A DNA stretch of 64,000 bases from Alkalihalobacillus sp. BA299 (GCF_017745675.1 NZ_JAFLJM010000004.1:273521-337520); one strand, 5' to 3'; counted from the first letter of the stretch, positions 27,405-38,092 are shown. Made by a program: numbers and translations. The notes: generated by a model not told the origin, from the sequence alone.

Positions 27405-28049
27405 TTATCCCCTAATTGCTCGTATAGCATGAGAGCGATCTTCTTTACTATAGATTGCTGACCCTGCCACAAGTACAGTTGCACCCGCTTCAACACAAAG
27501 CCGCGCTGTTTCTTCGTTAACGCCACCATCCACTTCAATATCAATATTAAGCTTTTTTGACTTGGCCATTTCGGAAACAGCCGTAATTTTGGGCAATACA
27601 CTATGTATAAATTTCTGACCACCGAATCCAGGATTCACAGTCATTAACAGAACCATATCTACATCATTAATAACATGTTGAATCGTATCTACAGGTGTTG
27701 CAGGGTTTAATACGACCCCTGCTTTTACCCCTTGTTCTTTAATCAAGTGAACAGTACGGTGAAGATGAGGACATGCTTCAACATGAACCGTAATAATATC
27801 TGCACCAGCACGAGCAAATTCCGGGATATATAAATCAGGATTCTCAATCATTAAATGGACATCTAATGGCAGCTTCGTTACAGGACGAAGTGCTTCAACA
27901 ATTAATGGACCGATCGTAATATTTGGAACAAAGTGGCCATCCATTACATCAATATGAATATAATCTGCTCCTCCACGCTCCACATCTTTAATTTCTTCAC
28001 CTAACTTTGCAAAATCTGCCGATAAAATGGATGGTGCAATTTTTATCAT
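27405..28049 (-). CDS. rpe: Ribulose-phosphate 3-epimerase
   Basis: Interconverts ribulose-5-phosphate and xylulose-5-phosphate in the pentose phosphate pathway. The TIM-barrel protein of 214 residues has [33 protein letters not shown] with metal-binding His and Asp, [14 protein letters not shown] and [12 protein letters not shown]. Two bases separate it from rsgA, and the ATG follows GGAGGTACTAGTC. Confidence 0.97.
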   Translation of the reverse strand: MIKIAPSILSADFAKLGEEIKDVERGGADYIHIDVMDGHFVPNITIGPLIVEALRPVTKLPLDVHLMIENPDLYIPEFARAGADIITVHVEACPHLHRTVHLIKEQGVKAGVVLNPATPVDTIQHVINDVDMVLLMTVNPGFGGQKFIHSVLPKITAVSEMAKSKKLNIDIEVDGGVNEETARLCVEAGATVLVAGSAIYSKEDRSHAIRAIRG

Positions 28050-28051
28050 GA

Positions 28052-28933
28052 CTAGTACCTCCGTTTTTGACTTTTAATTTCCTCTAAGAATTGTAAATAA
28101 TGGTCATAACGATATTTTAGGATCTCATCAGCTTCAACTGCTGCCTTGATCGCACATTTTGGTTCACTCGTATGAGTACAACCACGGAATTTGCAAGCTC
28201 CCATTTTTTCTTTCATTTCAGGGAAATAAAGAGAAAGATCTTCTGCTTCGATATCAACAAAGTCCAAGGAACTAAATCCTGGTGTATCTGCAACTAAACC
28301 GTCTCCAACTGCTAATAATTCGACATGCCTTGTCGTATGTTTACCACGCCCTAAATGAGTAGAAATTTCATTTGTTTCAATATCTAATTCAGGGTGTAAA
28401 GTATTTAATAAGGATGACTTTCCTACTCCTGACTGCCCAGCAATGACAGTCACTTTATCTTTTAGGAATGGGATTAATTTTTCAATACCTTCTTTCGTTT
28501 CAATTGATGTCATAATGACTTTATAGCCAATTCCTTCATAATCTTCTTTAAACTTCTTAATTTTAGATTGATTATCCTCATCTAATAAATCAACCTTACT
28601 GATACAAATGAGTGGTTCGATAAAGTGTGCCTCAATATGAACTAAAAAACGATTTAATAGTAGTGGGCTAAAATCTGGTTCTAAAGCAGAAAAAACTAAA
28701 ATGGCTTGATCAATATTAGCAATTGGTGGACGAATCATTTCATTTTCTCGTTCATAAATATCTAAAATATATCCATCGGTTCGATTTTCAGCTTCAAAAT
28801 GAACAAAATCTCCAACGAGTGGCTTAATATTTTGATTACGAAACACCCCCCGTCCTCGACATTGAAACATACCATCCTCATTTTGGACATAATAGAAGCC
28901 ACTTAAGGCTTTGACTATTCTTCCTTCTGGCAT
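28052..28933 (-). CDS. rsgA: Small ribosomal subunit biogenesis GTPase RsgA (CpgA/YloQ)
   Basis: Circularly permuted GTPase that assists late 30S assembly. An N-terminal OB fold is followed by SKVDLL (G4), the P-loop [13 protein letters not shown] and [10 protein letters not shown] (G3), then a zinc knuckle [14 protein letters not shown]. The length is 293 residues. It follows prkC, and in B. subtilis its homologue is a PrkC substrate, which fits the neighbourhood. Confidence 0.97.
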   Translation of the reverse strand: MPEGRIVKALSGFYYVQNEDGMFQCRGRGVFRNQNIKPLVGDFVHFEAENRTDGYILDIYERENEMIRPPIANIDQAILVFSALEPDFSPLLLNRFLVHIEAHFIEPLICISKVDLLDEDNQSKIKKFKEDYEGIGYKVIMTSIETKEGIEKLIPFLKDKVTVIAGQSGVGKSSLLNTLHPELDIETNEISTHLGRGKHTTRHVELLAVGDGLVADTPGFSSLDFVDIEAEDLSLYFPEMKEKMGACKFRGCTHTSEPKCAIKAAVEADEILKYRYDHYLQFLEEIKSQKRRY

Positions 28934-28967
28934 GAAATCCTCCTGATTTTTAAGGCTGTTTCATGTA

Positions 28968-28984
28968 GAGGTGCCTGACACCTC
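28968..28984. repeat. Small hairpin of the GAGGTGCCTGACAC family between prkC and rsgA
   Basis: GAGGTG and CACCTC flank the loop CCTGA. The core matches those at 24267 and 60261. On the minus strand it presents GGAGGTG, but too far from the rsgA start to be its ribosome site. Confidence 0.55.
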
Positions 28985-29008
28985 CTTTTGAAACCACCTC
29001 TTTTTTAA

Positions 29009-30997
29009 TTAATTTGTATACGTGTATGTATACGTATTATAAAGATCTCCATCGATATACAATTTATAAGAGCCATCTTTACTTGGAGTCACAATTAAAG
29101 GAATTCGAAATGTCTTTGACTCTGAAATCGTATCATCAAAGAAGACTTTTTCTCCGTCTGTCGTAGCATCTTCATAACGTATTAAAATATGCGGTGAATT
29201 CCCTTCATCGACTTGGACAGGAAGTACACTTTCAATTGATTTCGTCGGCTCCTTATCATCTTCTACTTCATTGTCTTTTTCCTCTTCATCCCCACCTTCA
29301 GGCTTTTTCGGCTCTGGCCCCTTAGAAACAACGAGTGCCACCTCTGAACCTTTTTTAACCTGTGTAAAGGCACTAGGGGATTGGGAAATGATATGATCTT
29401 TCTGAACACTATCCGAATGTTCATACGTTACTTTTGCTAATAGGCCTTCGCCATCTAAATATTTGTAAGCTTCTTGTTCTGTTAACCCACGTAAATGATT
29501 AAGAGTAATCATTTGGTCCACACTATATGTTAAGTAAACCGTCGTTTCTTCAGCAATAACTTGAGTGCCTGGTTCTGGAACTTGAGTCAGTATTATGCCT
29601 GGAGGCTCATCCGATTGTCTTTCCTGATATTCTATATTTTCAAAATCACGAAGAATTCGCTCTGCTCGATCTTTTTGCATACCAATGACTTCAGGCATTT
29701 CATCCTTTTCTCTGCCATCACTTACAAACAGCTTCACAGTGCTGCCCACTTTTACAATGGAACCGCCAACAGGATCTTGTCGTATAACATGATCTTCTGG
29801 TACTTCTTCATCATAAAGCCTCTCTTGTTCCACAATAAGACCAAGGTTTTTTAATAGTGCTTCAGCTTCAGCTATATCATCACCAATTACATTTGTTACT
29901 TCTACTTCATCTACTTTAAAGAGACTTGGAAAAAGTGCAAATGCAGCTACTCCTGAGCCAATCATTAAAAATAATAAAACAATTAAAGTTGTTAACCACC
30001 GTTTTTTCTTTTTTGGTGGTTGCTGGACTGTCTTATTTTTATCATCTTTATTGACTGATGGTTTAGCTTCAATTGTTTCATCTAAGTTTTTAACATCATC
30101 ATGATCTTTAATGACAGGAATTGCTTTTGTTACATCTTCATCATTTGTAGGAATCATAAATTTTGGTTCATTAACTCGAGATGGGTCTAAAGATGTTTCT
30201 AAATCTTCCCCCATTTCCATCGCACTTTCATAACGATGAAATGCATCTTTGGCGGTCGAACGTAAAATAATATTTTCAACACTTTGTGGAATCAACCGAT
30301 TGATTTTTCTCGGAGAAGGAACATCGTTCTGTAAATGCTTTAAGGCAATCGTTACTGCTGTATCTCCAGAGAAAGGAACTTGTCCAGTAACCATCTCATA
30401 TAGAACAATACCTAGAGAGTAAATATCAGATTTATACGTAACGACTCCACCTCTTGCTTGTTCAGGTGAAAGGTAATGGACTGAACCCATCACAGAATTG
30501 GTATGAGTAATTGTTGCACTCGACATCGCTCGCGCAATTCCAAAATCCGTTACTTTAGCATCTCCGGTGGAACTAATAAGAATGTTATGTGGCTTAATAT
30601 CTCGATGAACAATATGATTAGCATGGGCGTGCGCAATCGCTGAGGTGACCTGTGACATAATATCAACCGTTTCTTCAAGCGAAAGTGCACCACGGTCTTG
30701 AATCAGTTCTTTTAATGTAGGCCCTTCTACATACTCCATCACGATATAATATAAATCTTCTTCTTCACCTACATCAAAAATACTAACGACATTTGGATGT
30801 GCCAAGCTTGTAGCTGCTTGAGCTTCACGTCTGAATCGTTTAATAAACTGTTCATCTCTTGAAAACTGTGGTTGTAGTACTTTGACTGCAACGATTCGAT
30901 CGAGAATGACATCACGTGCTTTGTACACATATGCCATCCCACCTCCACCAATCGTTTCTAAAATATGATAACGACCGTTAATACGTGTACCTATCAT
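29009..30997 (-). CDS. prkC: PASTA-domain serine/threonine protein kinase PrkC
   Basis: Membrane kinase that senses muropeptides and controls germination and cell-wall homeostasis. The kinase domain (about 8-270) has GGGGMAYVY, catalytic K39, HRDIKPHN (D133) and DFG (151-153). One transmembrane helix (LTTLIVLLFLMIGSGVAAF) follows near residue 325. Outside are three PASTA repeats and a Glu-rich linker before a beta-rich C-terminal domain. The prpC stop overlaps a GTG three codons upstream; that GTG is part of GGGGGTG, so the ATG at 30997 is chosen (662 residues). Confidence 0.96.
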   Translation of the reverse strand: MIGTRINGRYHILETIGGGGMAYVYKARDVILDRIVAVKVLQPQFSRDEQFIKRFRREAQAATSLAHPNVVSIFDVGEEEDLYYIVMEYVEGPTLKELIQDRGALSLEETVDIMSQVTSAIAHAHANHIVHRDIKPHNILISSTGDAKVTDFGIARAMSSATITHTNSVMGSVHYLSPEQARGGVVTYKSDIYSLGIVLYEMVTGQVPFSGDTAVTIALKHLQNDVPSPRKINRLIPQSVENIILRSTAKDAFHRYESAMEMGEDLETSLDPSRVNEPKFMIPTNDEDVTKAIPVIKDHDDVKNLDETIEAKPSVNKDDKNKTVQQPPKKKKRWLTTLIVLLFLMIGSGVAAFALFPSLFKVDEVEVTNVIGDDIAEAEALLKNLGLIVEQERLYDEEVPEDHVIRQDPVGGSIVKVGSTVKLFVSDGREKDEMPEVIGMQKDRAERILRDFENIEYQERQSDEPPGIILTQVPEPGTQVIAEETTVYLTYSVDQMITLNHLRGLTEQEAYKYLDGEGLLAKVTYEHSDSVQKDHIISQSPSAFTQVKKGSEVALVVSKGPEPKKPEGGDEEEKDNEVEDDKEPTKSIESVLPVQVDEGNSPHILIRYEDATTDGEKVFFDDTISESKTFRIPLIVTPSKDGSYKLYIDGDLYNTYTYTYTN

Positions 30998-31002
30998 AAT
31001 CG

Positions 31003-31755
31003 TCACCCCCGTTCCTGACGGTCATGAGAATAGTGAACAATCGCAACGGTAATGTTATCTTCTCCTCCACGTTCATTCGCCATTTCGATAAGTTTTTCTA
31101 CTTTTTCATTAATGTTTTGACTCATACTCAAAATTTCTTCTAATTCATGATCCATAACTTTATTAGAAAGTCCATCAGAACAAAGAAGAATCGCATTATT
31201 TTCTTCCCAATCAATCGTTTCAACATCTATTTTTATAGATGGTTCTGTTCCAAGTGCACGAAGAAGAACATTTTTTCTTGGATGATGCTCTGCTTGTTCT
31301 TCTGTAATTTGACCTGTTCGAACCAGTTCATTGACTAATGAATGATCGGAGGTTTTTTGTTGAAAACCACAGTTATTTAGCAAATACCCACGACTATCAC
31401 CTACATGCCCTAATGAAACGAATTCCTTTGTACATACTGCAACAACAACTGTTGTACCCATTCCCTGACATTCTCGATTTTCCTTTGCATGTATAAAAAG
31501 GCTTTTATTAACCGCTTGAATTGATTCATTAATCCATGTTTCAACTTCTGTTGGTTTAGACAACTCTGATGTAGATAACCACCTATCTTTTAAAATATCA
31601 TTTGTCATTTGACTTGCTACATCGCCAGCTTGATGTCCCCCCATACCGTCTGCAACAACTGCTAACACTGCACCAGTTGGGTGTTGGAAAATACCCCCGC
31701 TATCTTCGTTATGCGGCCTTACTTTACCAACACTTGAATTAAACGCAAATTTCAT
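31003..31755 (-). CDS. prpC: PP2C-type protein phosphatase PrpC
   Basis: Dephosphorylates PrkC and its targets. The 250-residue protein has VRPHNEDSGG, VVADGMGGHQAGDVAS, LGHVGDSRGYLL and LLCSDGLSNKV, with GGEDNITVAIV at the end; these supply the metal-binding aspartates. The start MKFAFNSSVGKVR at 31755 follows GAGGTGAG; upstream in-frame codons lack homology. The five-base gap to prkC means the kinase and phosphatase are co-expressed. Confidence 0.97.
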   Translation of the reverse strand: MKFAFNSSVGKVRPHNEDSGGIFQHPTGAVLAVVADGMGGHQAGDVASQMTNDILKDRWLSTSELSKPTEVETWINESIQAVNKSLFIHAKENRECQGMGTTVVVAVCTKEFVSLGHVGDSRGYLLNNCGFQQKTSDHSLVNELVRTGQITEEQAEHHPRKNVLLRALGTEPSIKIDVETIDWEENNAILLCSDGLSNKVMDHELEEILSMSQNINEKVEKLIEMANERGGEDNITVAIVHYSHDRQERG

Positions 31756-31920
31756 TTTATACTCACCTCGTCTCCTCTTTACGCTCCTTTTCATGGAGCT
31801 AACCACATACAGATCAATATTATGACCTTATTCTCTTCAAATCGTTACATTTATCATTCGAGTTTTCAAGATTATTTTACCAGCGAACCATTATTCTTTT
31901 TGTGACCACTTATGTCATAG

Positions 31921-33270
31921 TTATTGTTTAAGCATAGCTGTAATAAAAAAGCCATCTGTATTAAAATGATGCGGCAAAATCGTTAAACTACCTTCTTCTA
32001 TTTTTGCTTTTTCAGAAATGTGATGAGGTAGACGTTCTATAACTGATGGATCCATAATAAATTCATGATGTTCCTTTAGAAACCACTGAACGATTTTATC
32101 ATTTTCTGTACGGTCGATCGTACATGTACTATAAACAAGACGCCCACCTTTTTTTAAAAGAGGAACAACTGCTGATAAGATTTCTTTTTGAATTTTTTGG
32201 ATAGCCTCAATATCTTTGGCATTTTTCGTCCATTTTATATCTGGCTTTCTCCGGATAACACCTAAACCTGAACATGGTGCGTCAACTAATATCGCATCAA
32301 AACTTGCCTTTTCAAAATGTTTACTAGCTTGTCTGGCATCCATCACTTGACCCTGAACGGAATTTAGTTGCAGACGGTTACTTAATTGATCGATAAGTTT
32401 CACTTTATGCTCATGTAAATCAAGGGCGATTACACGACCTTTATCCTTCATTCGCTCTGCTAAGTGTGTGGACTTTCCTCCTGGTGCAGCACAACAATCT
32501 AATACATCCATCCCTTTTACTGGATCAAGTGCTCTTGCTACGAGCATCGAACTTTCATCTTGGATCGTGATAATCCCGCTTTTAAATGCTTGCGTATGGG
32601 TGGCATTTCCTTTTTTAATAATAAGAGCATCTTCAGAAAGATGACCACGCTTTACCTCAACTCCATCTTCTTGAAGAAGGTCGATCGCTTCCTCCACAGA
32701 TGCTAGCGTTTGATTAACTCGTACAGTTACTTGAGGAGGTTGCAAATTTGTTAAACAAATCTGTTCTGCTTCCTCTACCCCGTACTGTTTAACCAATCTC
32801 TTTACTAACCATACCGGATGACTTGTCGCAATCGCTAGTCGAGTTGTTTCATCTTTTATTTCATCAAACGACCGCAACTCTTGTCTCCTCACATTCCGTA
32901 ACACTCCATTAATCATTCCTGAAATGCCTTGGTGTCCTCTTCGTTTCGCAATGGTTACAGCTTCATGTACAATCGCTCGGTCTGGTACTCGATCTAAATA
33001 CACCATTTGATATAATGATAATTGTAATAATACCCGGACCCAATCATTTAAGTTTTTTACACCTTTTTTAATAAATGGTTCTAAGTAATAATCGAGAGTA
33101 TCACGGCGTTGTACGGTTCCATATACGATTTCTGTTAATAATCCAACATCTCTGGGGTCTAAACTTGCTTTATTAACGGTTTGATTTAAAAGCAAATTGC
33201 TATACGCTTGATTTTTTTCGATTTGAAGCAGCACGTCAAGTGCCACTTCACGAATTGTTTTTGGTTTCAT
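31921..33270 (-). CDS. rsmB: 16S rRNA (cytosine(967)-C(5))-methyltransferase RsmB
   Basis: Methylates C967 of 16S rRNA. An N-terminal NusB-like RNA-binding domain (about 1-140) is followed by a SAM-dependent domain with DCCAAPGGKSTHLAE, VDAPCSGLGVIRRKPD and the catalytic cysteine motif YSTCTID. The 449 residues are complete. The ribosome site TAGGAG covers the fmt stop. Confidence 0.97.
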   Translation of the reverse strand: MKPKTIREVALDVLLQIEKNQAYSNLLLNQTVNKASLDPRDVGLLTEIVYGTVQRRDTLDYYLEPFIKKGVKNLNDWVRVLLQLSLYQMVYLDRVPDRAIVHEAVTIAKRRGHQGISGMINGVLRNVRRQELRSFDEIKDETTRLAIATSHPVWLVKRLVKQYGVEEAEQICLTNLQPPQVTVRVNQTLASVEEAIDLLQEDGVEVKRGHLSEDALIIKKGNATHTQAFKSGIITIQDESSMLVARALDPVKGMDVLDCCAAPGGKSTHLAERMKDKGRVIALDLHEHKVKLIDQLSNRLQLNSVQGQVMDARQASKHFEKASFDAILVDAPCSGLGVIRRKPDIKWTKNAKDIEAIQKIQKEILSAVVPLLKKGGRLVYSTCTIDRTENDKIVQWFLKEHHEFIMDPSVIERLPHHISEKAKIEEGSLTILPHHFNTDGFFITAMLKQ

Positions 33271-33271
33271 A

Positions 33272-34207
33272 CTATTCTCCTAGTTTATCTCCTGTTGTAA
33301 TACCTGCCCCTCGCAAAAAATGACCGGCAAGCATTCGTTTTTTACCTGCTGGTTGCAGTTCTGTCACTTTTATTGCCACATCATTTCCTGTTGCTACAAT
33401 AAATCCATCATCTTCGATTGCGACGACGGTGCCTGGTATCACTTTTTTTACAGTAGGTACTTTTTGTCCCCACCAAATTTTCATTGGTTGCCCTCTTAAC
33501 ATCGTAAAAGCAACAGGCCACGGATGAAGCCCACGTATTTGATTGTAAATTTCTTCACCTGTTTTGTTCCAATCAATTTTCTCTTGATCCCGCGTAATAT
33601 TTTTAGCAAATGTAACCTCTTCTTCATTTTGCTCAATCGGCTTTATTTCACCTCGAACAAGAGCTGGAATTGTTTCAGATAATAATTTCGCCCCTGCTGC
33701 ACTTAACGTATTATGTAATGAACCGACGTGGTCTTCTTCTTCAATAGGAACAGCTACCTGTGTTAAAATATCTCCTGCATCTAGTTTTTCCACCATATAC
33801 ATAATTGTTATTCCTGTTTCTACTTCTCCATCTATTATTGCTTGATGAATAGGCGCTCCCCCACGATATTTAGGTAACAATGAGGCGTGGACATTAATAC
33901 AACCGTATTTTGGTGCTTCTAAAATTTCCCGCGGTAAAATTTGTCCGAATGCAGCTGTAACGATTAAATCTGGCTTTAGTGAAATCACTTTACCTAGTTC
34001 TTCCTGTTCCTTTATTTTTTCAGGTTGTAAGACAGTTAATCCATGTTCTACTGCTTCAACTTTAACGGGAGGTGGTGTTAGAACTCGCTTTCTTCCTTTA
34101 GGACGGTCTGGTTGTGTAACAACACCAACAATTTCATAGCCATCCTCAACTAGCTGGCGTAATACAGGAACGGAAAAATCCGGTGTACCCATAAAAACAA
34201 TTTTCAT
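33272..34207 (-). CDS. fmt: Methionyl-tRNA formyltransferase
   Basis: Formylates initiator Met-tRNA. The 311-residue protein has [14 protein letters not shown], the catalytic region [21 protein letters not shown] and [11 protein letters not shown], with a C-terminal OB-like domain. In B. subtilis the deformylase gene def lies between priA and fmt. Here priA is only 40 bases upstream and no def is present. Confidence 0.98.
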   Translation of the reverse strand: MKIVFMGTPDFSVPVLRQLVEDGYEIVGVVTQPDRPKGRKRVLTPPPVKVEAVEHGLTVLQPEKIKEQEELGKVISLKPDLIVTAAFGQILPREILEAPKYGCINVHASLLPKYRGGAPIHQAIIDGEVETGITIMYMVEKLDAGDILTQVAVPIEEEDHVGSLHNTLSAAGAKLLSETIPALVRGEIKPIEQNEEEVTFAKNITRDQEKIDWNKTGEEIYNQIRGLHPWPVAFTMLRGQPMKIWWGQKVPTVKKVIPGTVVAIEDDGFIVATGNDVAIKVTELQPAGKKRMLAGHFLRGAGITTGDKLGE

Positions 34208-34247
34208 GTATCTATTTACCTACCTTTCATATATCCAAACACATCTT

Positions 34248-36659
34248 TTACATAAACATTTGTGGATTCATATCTATTGAAATCAGCAATTCGCCTTGAG
34301 CTACCTCTCGACTATAATGCTGTTGAATTTCACGTAATACATTACCAAGTTCTGGTTCATTTTTGTATTTTATCATGCATTGATAACGATATCTATCTTT
34401 AATCCGAGCAATTGGCGATGCGACCGGGCCGAGTATCGTCGCTTCTTTTGTAAGGTGTTCTTTTATAAAATGAGTAATTTTTTCTGTTACATGGATAACT
34501 TTTGGCAACTCCTGATGAGAGATATTAATTAAAACAATATGATAATACGGCGGATACCCGCTTCCCTTTCTGATAAACATCTCTCGTTGAAAAAAAGTAA
34601 TATAGTCATGATCTTTCACAAGCTCAATACTGTAATGCTCAGGCGTATAGGTTTGAACGATAACTTCTCCAGGTAACTGATGTCGACCAGCTCTGCCACT
34701 CACTTGAGTTAACAGTTGAAATGTTCTTTCGGAAGAACGAAAGTCAGGTAAATGTAGCATCGTATCTGCTGATAACACGCCCACCAAAGTGATATTGGGG
34801 AAATCAAGCCCTTTTGCAATCATTTGTGTGCCCAAAAGTATATCAGCTTTTCCTTCACCAAACTCTTTCAACAACTTTTGATGAGCCCCTTTACGTCTAG
34901 TCGTATCTACATCCATACGGATGACACGGGCTTCTGGCAATACTTTCCCTAACTCTTCTTCTACTCGTTGCGTTCCTGTTCCAAAAAAACGAACGTGCTC
35001 ACTTGCACATGATGGACAAGTTGTAGGCATTCGTTCTTCATGACCACAATAATGACATTTAAGTGTGTGACTTGTCCTGTGGTACGTGAATGAAATATCA
35101 CAATGTTCACACGTTGGTACAAATCCGCAATCACGACACATTACAAATGTAGAGAACCCACGCCGATTTAACAATAGAACCATTTGTTCTTTTTTATTTA
35201 AGCGATCTTGCATCTTTTCAAATAGTGCACTGGAAAACATCGAGCGATTACCTGCCCTTAATTCTTCACGCATATCGACGACTTTAACGGAAGGAAGGGG
35301 ACCTTTATTGACTCGCTCTCCTAAGGTAAGTAATTCATACCTACCAACTTTAGCTCTTGCAAAGGTTTCTAGCGAAGGTGTCGCACTACCTAAAACAACG
35401 GGACATTGATAATACTTTCCACGAAAAATGGCTACATCTTTGGCATGATATCTTGGCATTTCCTCTTGTTTATAACTACCTTCATGTTCTTCATCAATAA
35501 TAATAATGCCTAAATTCTCAAACGGAGCAAAAATGGCCGACCTGGCCCCAACAGCAACATTAACTTCTTTTCGATGAATTTTTCGCCATTCGTCATATTT
35601 TTCGCCTAGCGAAAGACCACTATGAAGAACAGCAACTTGCGAACCAAATCTCCCTTTAAATCTTTCAACCATTTGTGGAGTCAACGAGATTTCTGGAACG
35701 AGCACGATCGCTTCTTTACCTTGAGATAACACTCGGTCAATGACCTGTAAGTAAACTTCAGTTTTTCCACTTCCAGTAACCCCATGTAATAAAAAAGTGT
35801 GATGAACGTTATTCTCAATTGAATGTAGAATAGGTACCGTCACTTTTTGCTGGTGCTCAGTTAACGGCAACGGTTTTGTTTGTTCAAAACTCTCATTTAT
35901 AAATGGATCTCTATAAAACTCTTCATCTTTTTCAATGAGGATTCCTTTATCAACAAGGTTTTTTACTGTTGAACGACTACTGCCTGTTAGTTCCATCAAG
36001 CGAATTAAAGGAACTTGTCCTACATGGTTAGTAAAATATTGGACAATTGCTTTTTGCTTTTCTGCTCTTTGTGGTATTGTATCTACAATCTTAGTTAATT
36101 CGTCTTTTGAAAGCGGACAGGCTATCATCCGGTGTGTTTGTTTTTTACCTTTATCTTTCACTGAATATTGAACTTCAAGTAACCCTTCCTTCACAGCATC
36201 CTTTATTAACTTTAATAAGTTTTGATTAGTGTCAACAATGTCATTCCATTTCACTAATGGCTGGTCTAGAAAAAACGGTTGGAGCGGAGCAGGTAACTGG
36301 GAATGGTCTCCAAAGCAATGTAATTGTTTTTCTACTTTTGTTTTTAATGCTGCAGGTAACATCACTTGATATGCTGAAATTTTATAAGAAAGTGTTTGAT
36401 CGGTTAACCAATTCCCAAGTTCAAGAAGCTCTTCTGTTAATACAGGTGTAACATCTAAAATGTCCTTAATTTCTTTTAAATTATCAACAGTTGAACTTTC
36501 GGTGACCTCAACAACAAAACCTTGTATTGCCCTTGGACCAAATGGAACAACGACTCTCATCCCTTTTTCAATAATATGATTCCACTCCGTTGGGATTTGA
36601 TAATCAAATAAGCGATCGGTTTGTCCACTCGGGACATCGACAACGACCCTCGCAATCAT
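34248..36659 (-). CDS. priA: Primosomal replication protein N' (helicase PriA)
   Basis: Recognises repaired forks and restarts replication by loading the helicase through DnaD, DnaB and DnaI in Bacilli. An N-terminal fork-binding domain precedes the P-loop LLHGVTGSGKTEVY, DEEH in IIIDEEHEGSYKQ, and eight zinc-binding cysteines (CRDCGFVPTCEHC, CHYCGHEE, CPSC). Motif VI is QVSGRAGRHQLPG. The 803 residues are full length. The start overlaps the coaBC stop by 4 bases. Confidence 0.98.
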   Translation of the reverse strand: MIARVVVDVPSGQTDRLFDYQIPTEWNHIIEKGMRVVVPFGPRAIQGFVVEVTESSTVDNLKEIKDILDVTPVLTEELLELGNWLTDQTLSYKISAYQVMLPAALKTKVEKQLHCFGDHSQLPAPLQPFFLDQPLVKWNDIVDTNQNLLKLIKDAVKEGLLEVQYSVKDKGKKQTHRMIACPLSKDELTKIVDTIPQRAEKQKAIVQYFTNHVGQVPLIRLMELTGSSRSTVKNLVDKGILIEKDEEFYRDPFINESFEQTKPLPLTEHQQKVTVPILHSIENNVHHTFLLHGVTGSGKTEVYLQVIDRVLSQGKEAIVLVPEISLTPQMVERFKGRFGSQVAVLHSGLSLGEKYDEWRKIHRKEVNVAVGARSAIFAPFENLGIIIIDEEHEGSYKQEEMPRYHAKDVAIFRGKYYQCPVVLGSATPSLETFARAKVGRYELLTLGERVNKGPLPSVKVVDMREELRAGNRSMFSSALFEKMQDRLNKKEQMVLLLNRRGFSTFVMCRDCGFVPTCEHCDISFTYHRTSHTLKCHYCGHEERMPTTCPSCASEHVRFFGTGTQRVEEELGKVLPEARVIRMDVDTTRRKGAHQKLLKEFGEGKADILLGTQMIAKGLDFPNITLVGVLSADTMLHLPDFRSSERTFQLLTQVSGRAGRHQLPGEVIVQTYTPEHYSIELVKDHDYITFFQREMFIRKGSGYPPYYHIVLINISHQELPKVIHVTEKITHFIKEHLTKEATILGPVASPIARIKDRYRYQCMIKYKNEPELGNVLREIQQHYSREVAQGELLISIDMNPQMFM

Positions 36660-37870
36660 TCTCGAGAACTTCCTTTATGATGATTTATAACTTCACTGAG
36701 AATTTGCTCGGCTACTTCTCGTTTTGTCATTATCGGAAGTTCGATTGTCTCACCATTTTTTTTATAAATCGTTACTCTGTTCGTATCTCCTTTAAATCCT
36801 GCCCCTGCTTCTGTAAGGTTATTAGCTACGATCATATCTAAGTTTTTTCGTTCTAGCTTCCCTTTGGCATACTTTTCGACTTTTTCCGTTTCTGCTGCAA
36901 ATCCAACAAGAATTTGACCCGTTTTCAACTCACCCAATGTTGCTAATATATCTGTTGTTCGTTCAAGCTCTATAACTGCATCCCCTGGTTTTTTTTTCAT
37001 CTTTTCTGTGTGAACCACTTTCGGGCGATAATCGGCAACCGCTGCTGTCTTAATCACGACGTCGGTAGCATCAAAATAATCCATCACTGCCTTAAACATA
37101 TCCTCTGCTGACTGTACGTTAATTCGCGTTGCTCCTTTAGGGGTATCTAGTTGAGTAGGCCCAGAAATAAGAGTAACTGTAGCGCCGAGTTCTGCTGCTA
37201 CTTCTGCTAGCTGGTAACCCATTTTGCCAGAAGAGTGGTTTGTAATATAACGTACTGGGTCTATCTTTTCTTGCGTCGGTCCAGCTGTTATAAGAAAGTT
37301 TTTTCCCTTTAGCGGTTCGTAAGCTTGGATTTGAAAAAACTGTTTTAATTGCTCCATGATTTGTTCAGGCTCCGCTAATCTCCCTTTACCTATGTATCCA
37401 CAAGCTAAAAAACCTTCATCAGGCTCAATAAACCGATAACCGAATTGACTAAGCGTTTCTAAATTACGATTGACAGCAGGATGAGCATACATATGTACAT
37501 TCATTGCAGGTGCTACAAATACTGGTGCTGTTGTTGCAAGTAACGTCGTAGATATCATATCATCAGCAATCCCATTTGCTAACTTTCCGATCATATTTGC
37601 AGTCGCTGGTGCAATGAGTACAACATCTGCCCAGTCCGCTAAATCGATATGCGCCACACCACTCGGATCTTTTTCATCAAAAGTATCATTATAAACAGGT
37701 TGCCTTGAAAGTGTTTGAAATGTTAAAGGGGTAACGAACTTTTCAGCTGACTTTGTCATCATTACTTTAACCGTAGCACCTGCTTGTGAAAGCTTACTCG
37801 TTAAAGCCGCTGCTTTAAATACCGCTACACCACCTGTCACACAAAGCAAAATATTTTTTCCATTAAACAT
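36656..37870 (-). CDS. coaBC: Bifunctional phosphopantothenoylcysteine decarboxylase/synthetase CoaBC
   Basis: Two steps of coenzyme A synthesis in one protein. The N-terminal flavoprotein decarboxylase (1-180) has LCVTGGVAVFKAA, the active-site histidine in HIDLADW, and APAMNVHMY. The C-terminal synthetase has ITAGPTQEKIDPVRYITN and HSSGKMGYQLAE. AAGGGGG lies 8 bases before the ATG at 37870, giving 404 residues. A family B repeat separates it from rpoZ. Confidence 0.97.
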   Translation of the reverse strand: MFNGKNILLCVTGGVAVFKAAALTSKLSQAGATVKVMMTKSAEKFVTPLTFQTLSRQPVYNDTFDEKDPSGVAHIDLADWADVVLIAPATANMIGKLANGIADDMISTTLLATTAPVFVAPAMNVHMYAHPAVNRNLETLSQFGYRFIEPDEGFLACGYIGKGRLAEPEQIMEQLKQFFQIQAYEPLKGKNFLITAGPTQEKIDPVRYITNHSSGKMGYQLAEVAAELGATVTLISGPTQLDTPKGATRINVQSAEDMFKAVMDYFDATDVVIKTAAVADYRPKVVHTEKMKKKPGDAVIELERTTDILATLGELKTGQILVGFAAETEKVEKYAKGKLERKNLDMIVANNLTEAGAGFKGDTNRVTIYKKNGETIELPIMTKREVAEQILSEVINHHKGSSRE

Positions 37871-37890
37871 CAATTCTTCCCCCTTGTATA

Positions 37891-38035
37891 GAAAAGCGTA
37901 AGCGCCTGGTTAGCGACGTAGTCCTTGCGCCCTCCGTATGAGATAAAGGAAACACGGTAAACGTAGTGAGCCGATGTTGACTTATCGTAAGGAGGAGTGC
38001 GAAGTCCACTAGGCGTTGGGCGCTTGCGCTAGATC
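37891..38035. repeat. Family B hairpin repeat, copy B1
   Basis: Starts GAAAAGCGTAAGCGCC and ends GGCGCTTGCGCTAGAT; the two ends pair. CCTCCGTATGAGATAAAG pairs inside with CTTATCGTAAGGAGG. The 145-bp non-coding element lies between rpoZ and coaBC, and its plus-strand orientation matches copies B2 and B3. After it comes an AT-rich tail like that following the other copies. Confidence 0.88.
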
Positions 38036-38061
38036 GCTTTCGAATTTCTTATTTTTTTAAG

Positions 38062-38092
38062 AAAAAACAACCTATTTTAAGAATAGGTTGTT
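38062..38092 (-). terminator. Terminator overlapping the rpoZ stop codon
   Basis: AACAACCTATT (38066-38076) and AATAGGTTGTT (38082-38092) form an 11-bp stem. The minus strand continues into TTTTTTC. The rpoZ stop (38091-38093) overlaps its upstream base. Confidence 0.88.

Noticed and set aside
27398..27622. 74-codon frame overlapping rpe
   Set aside because: It is a shifted-frame shadow of rpe with no homology.
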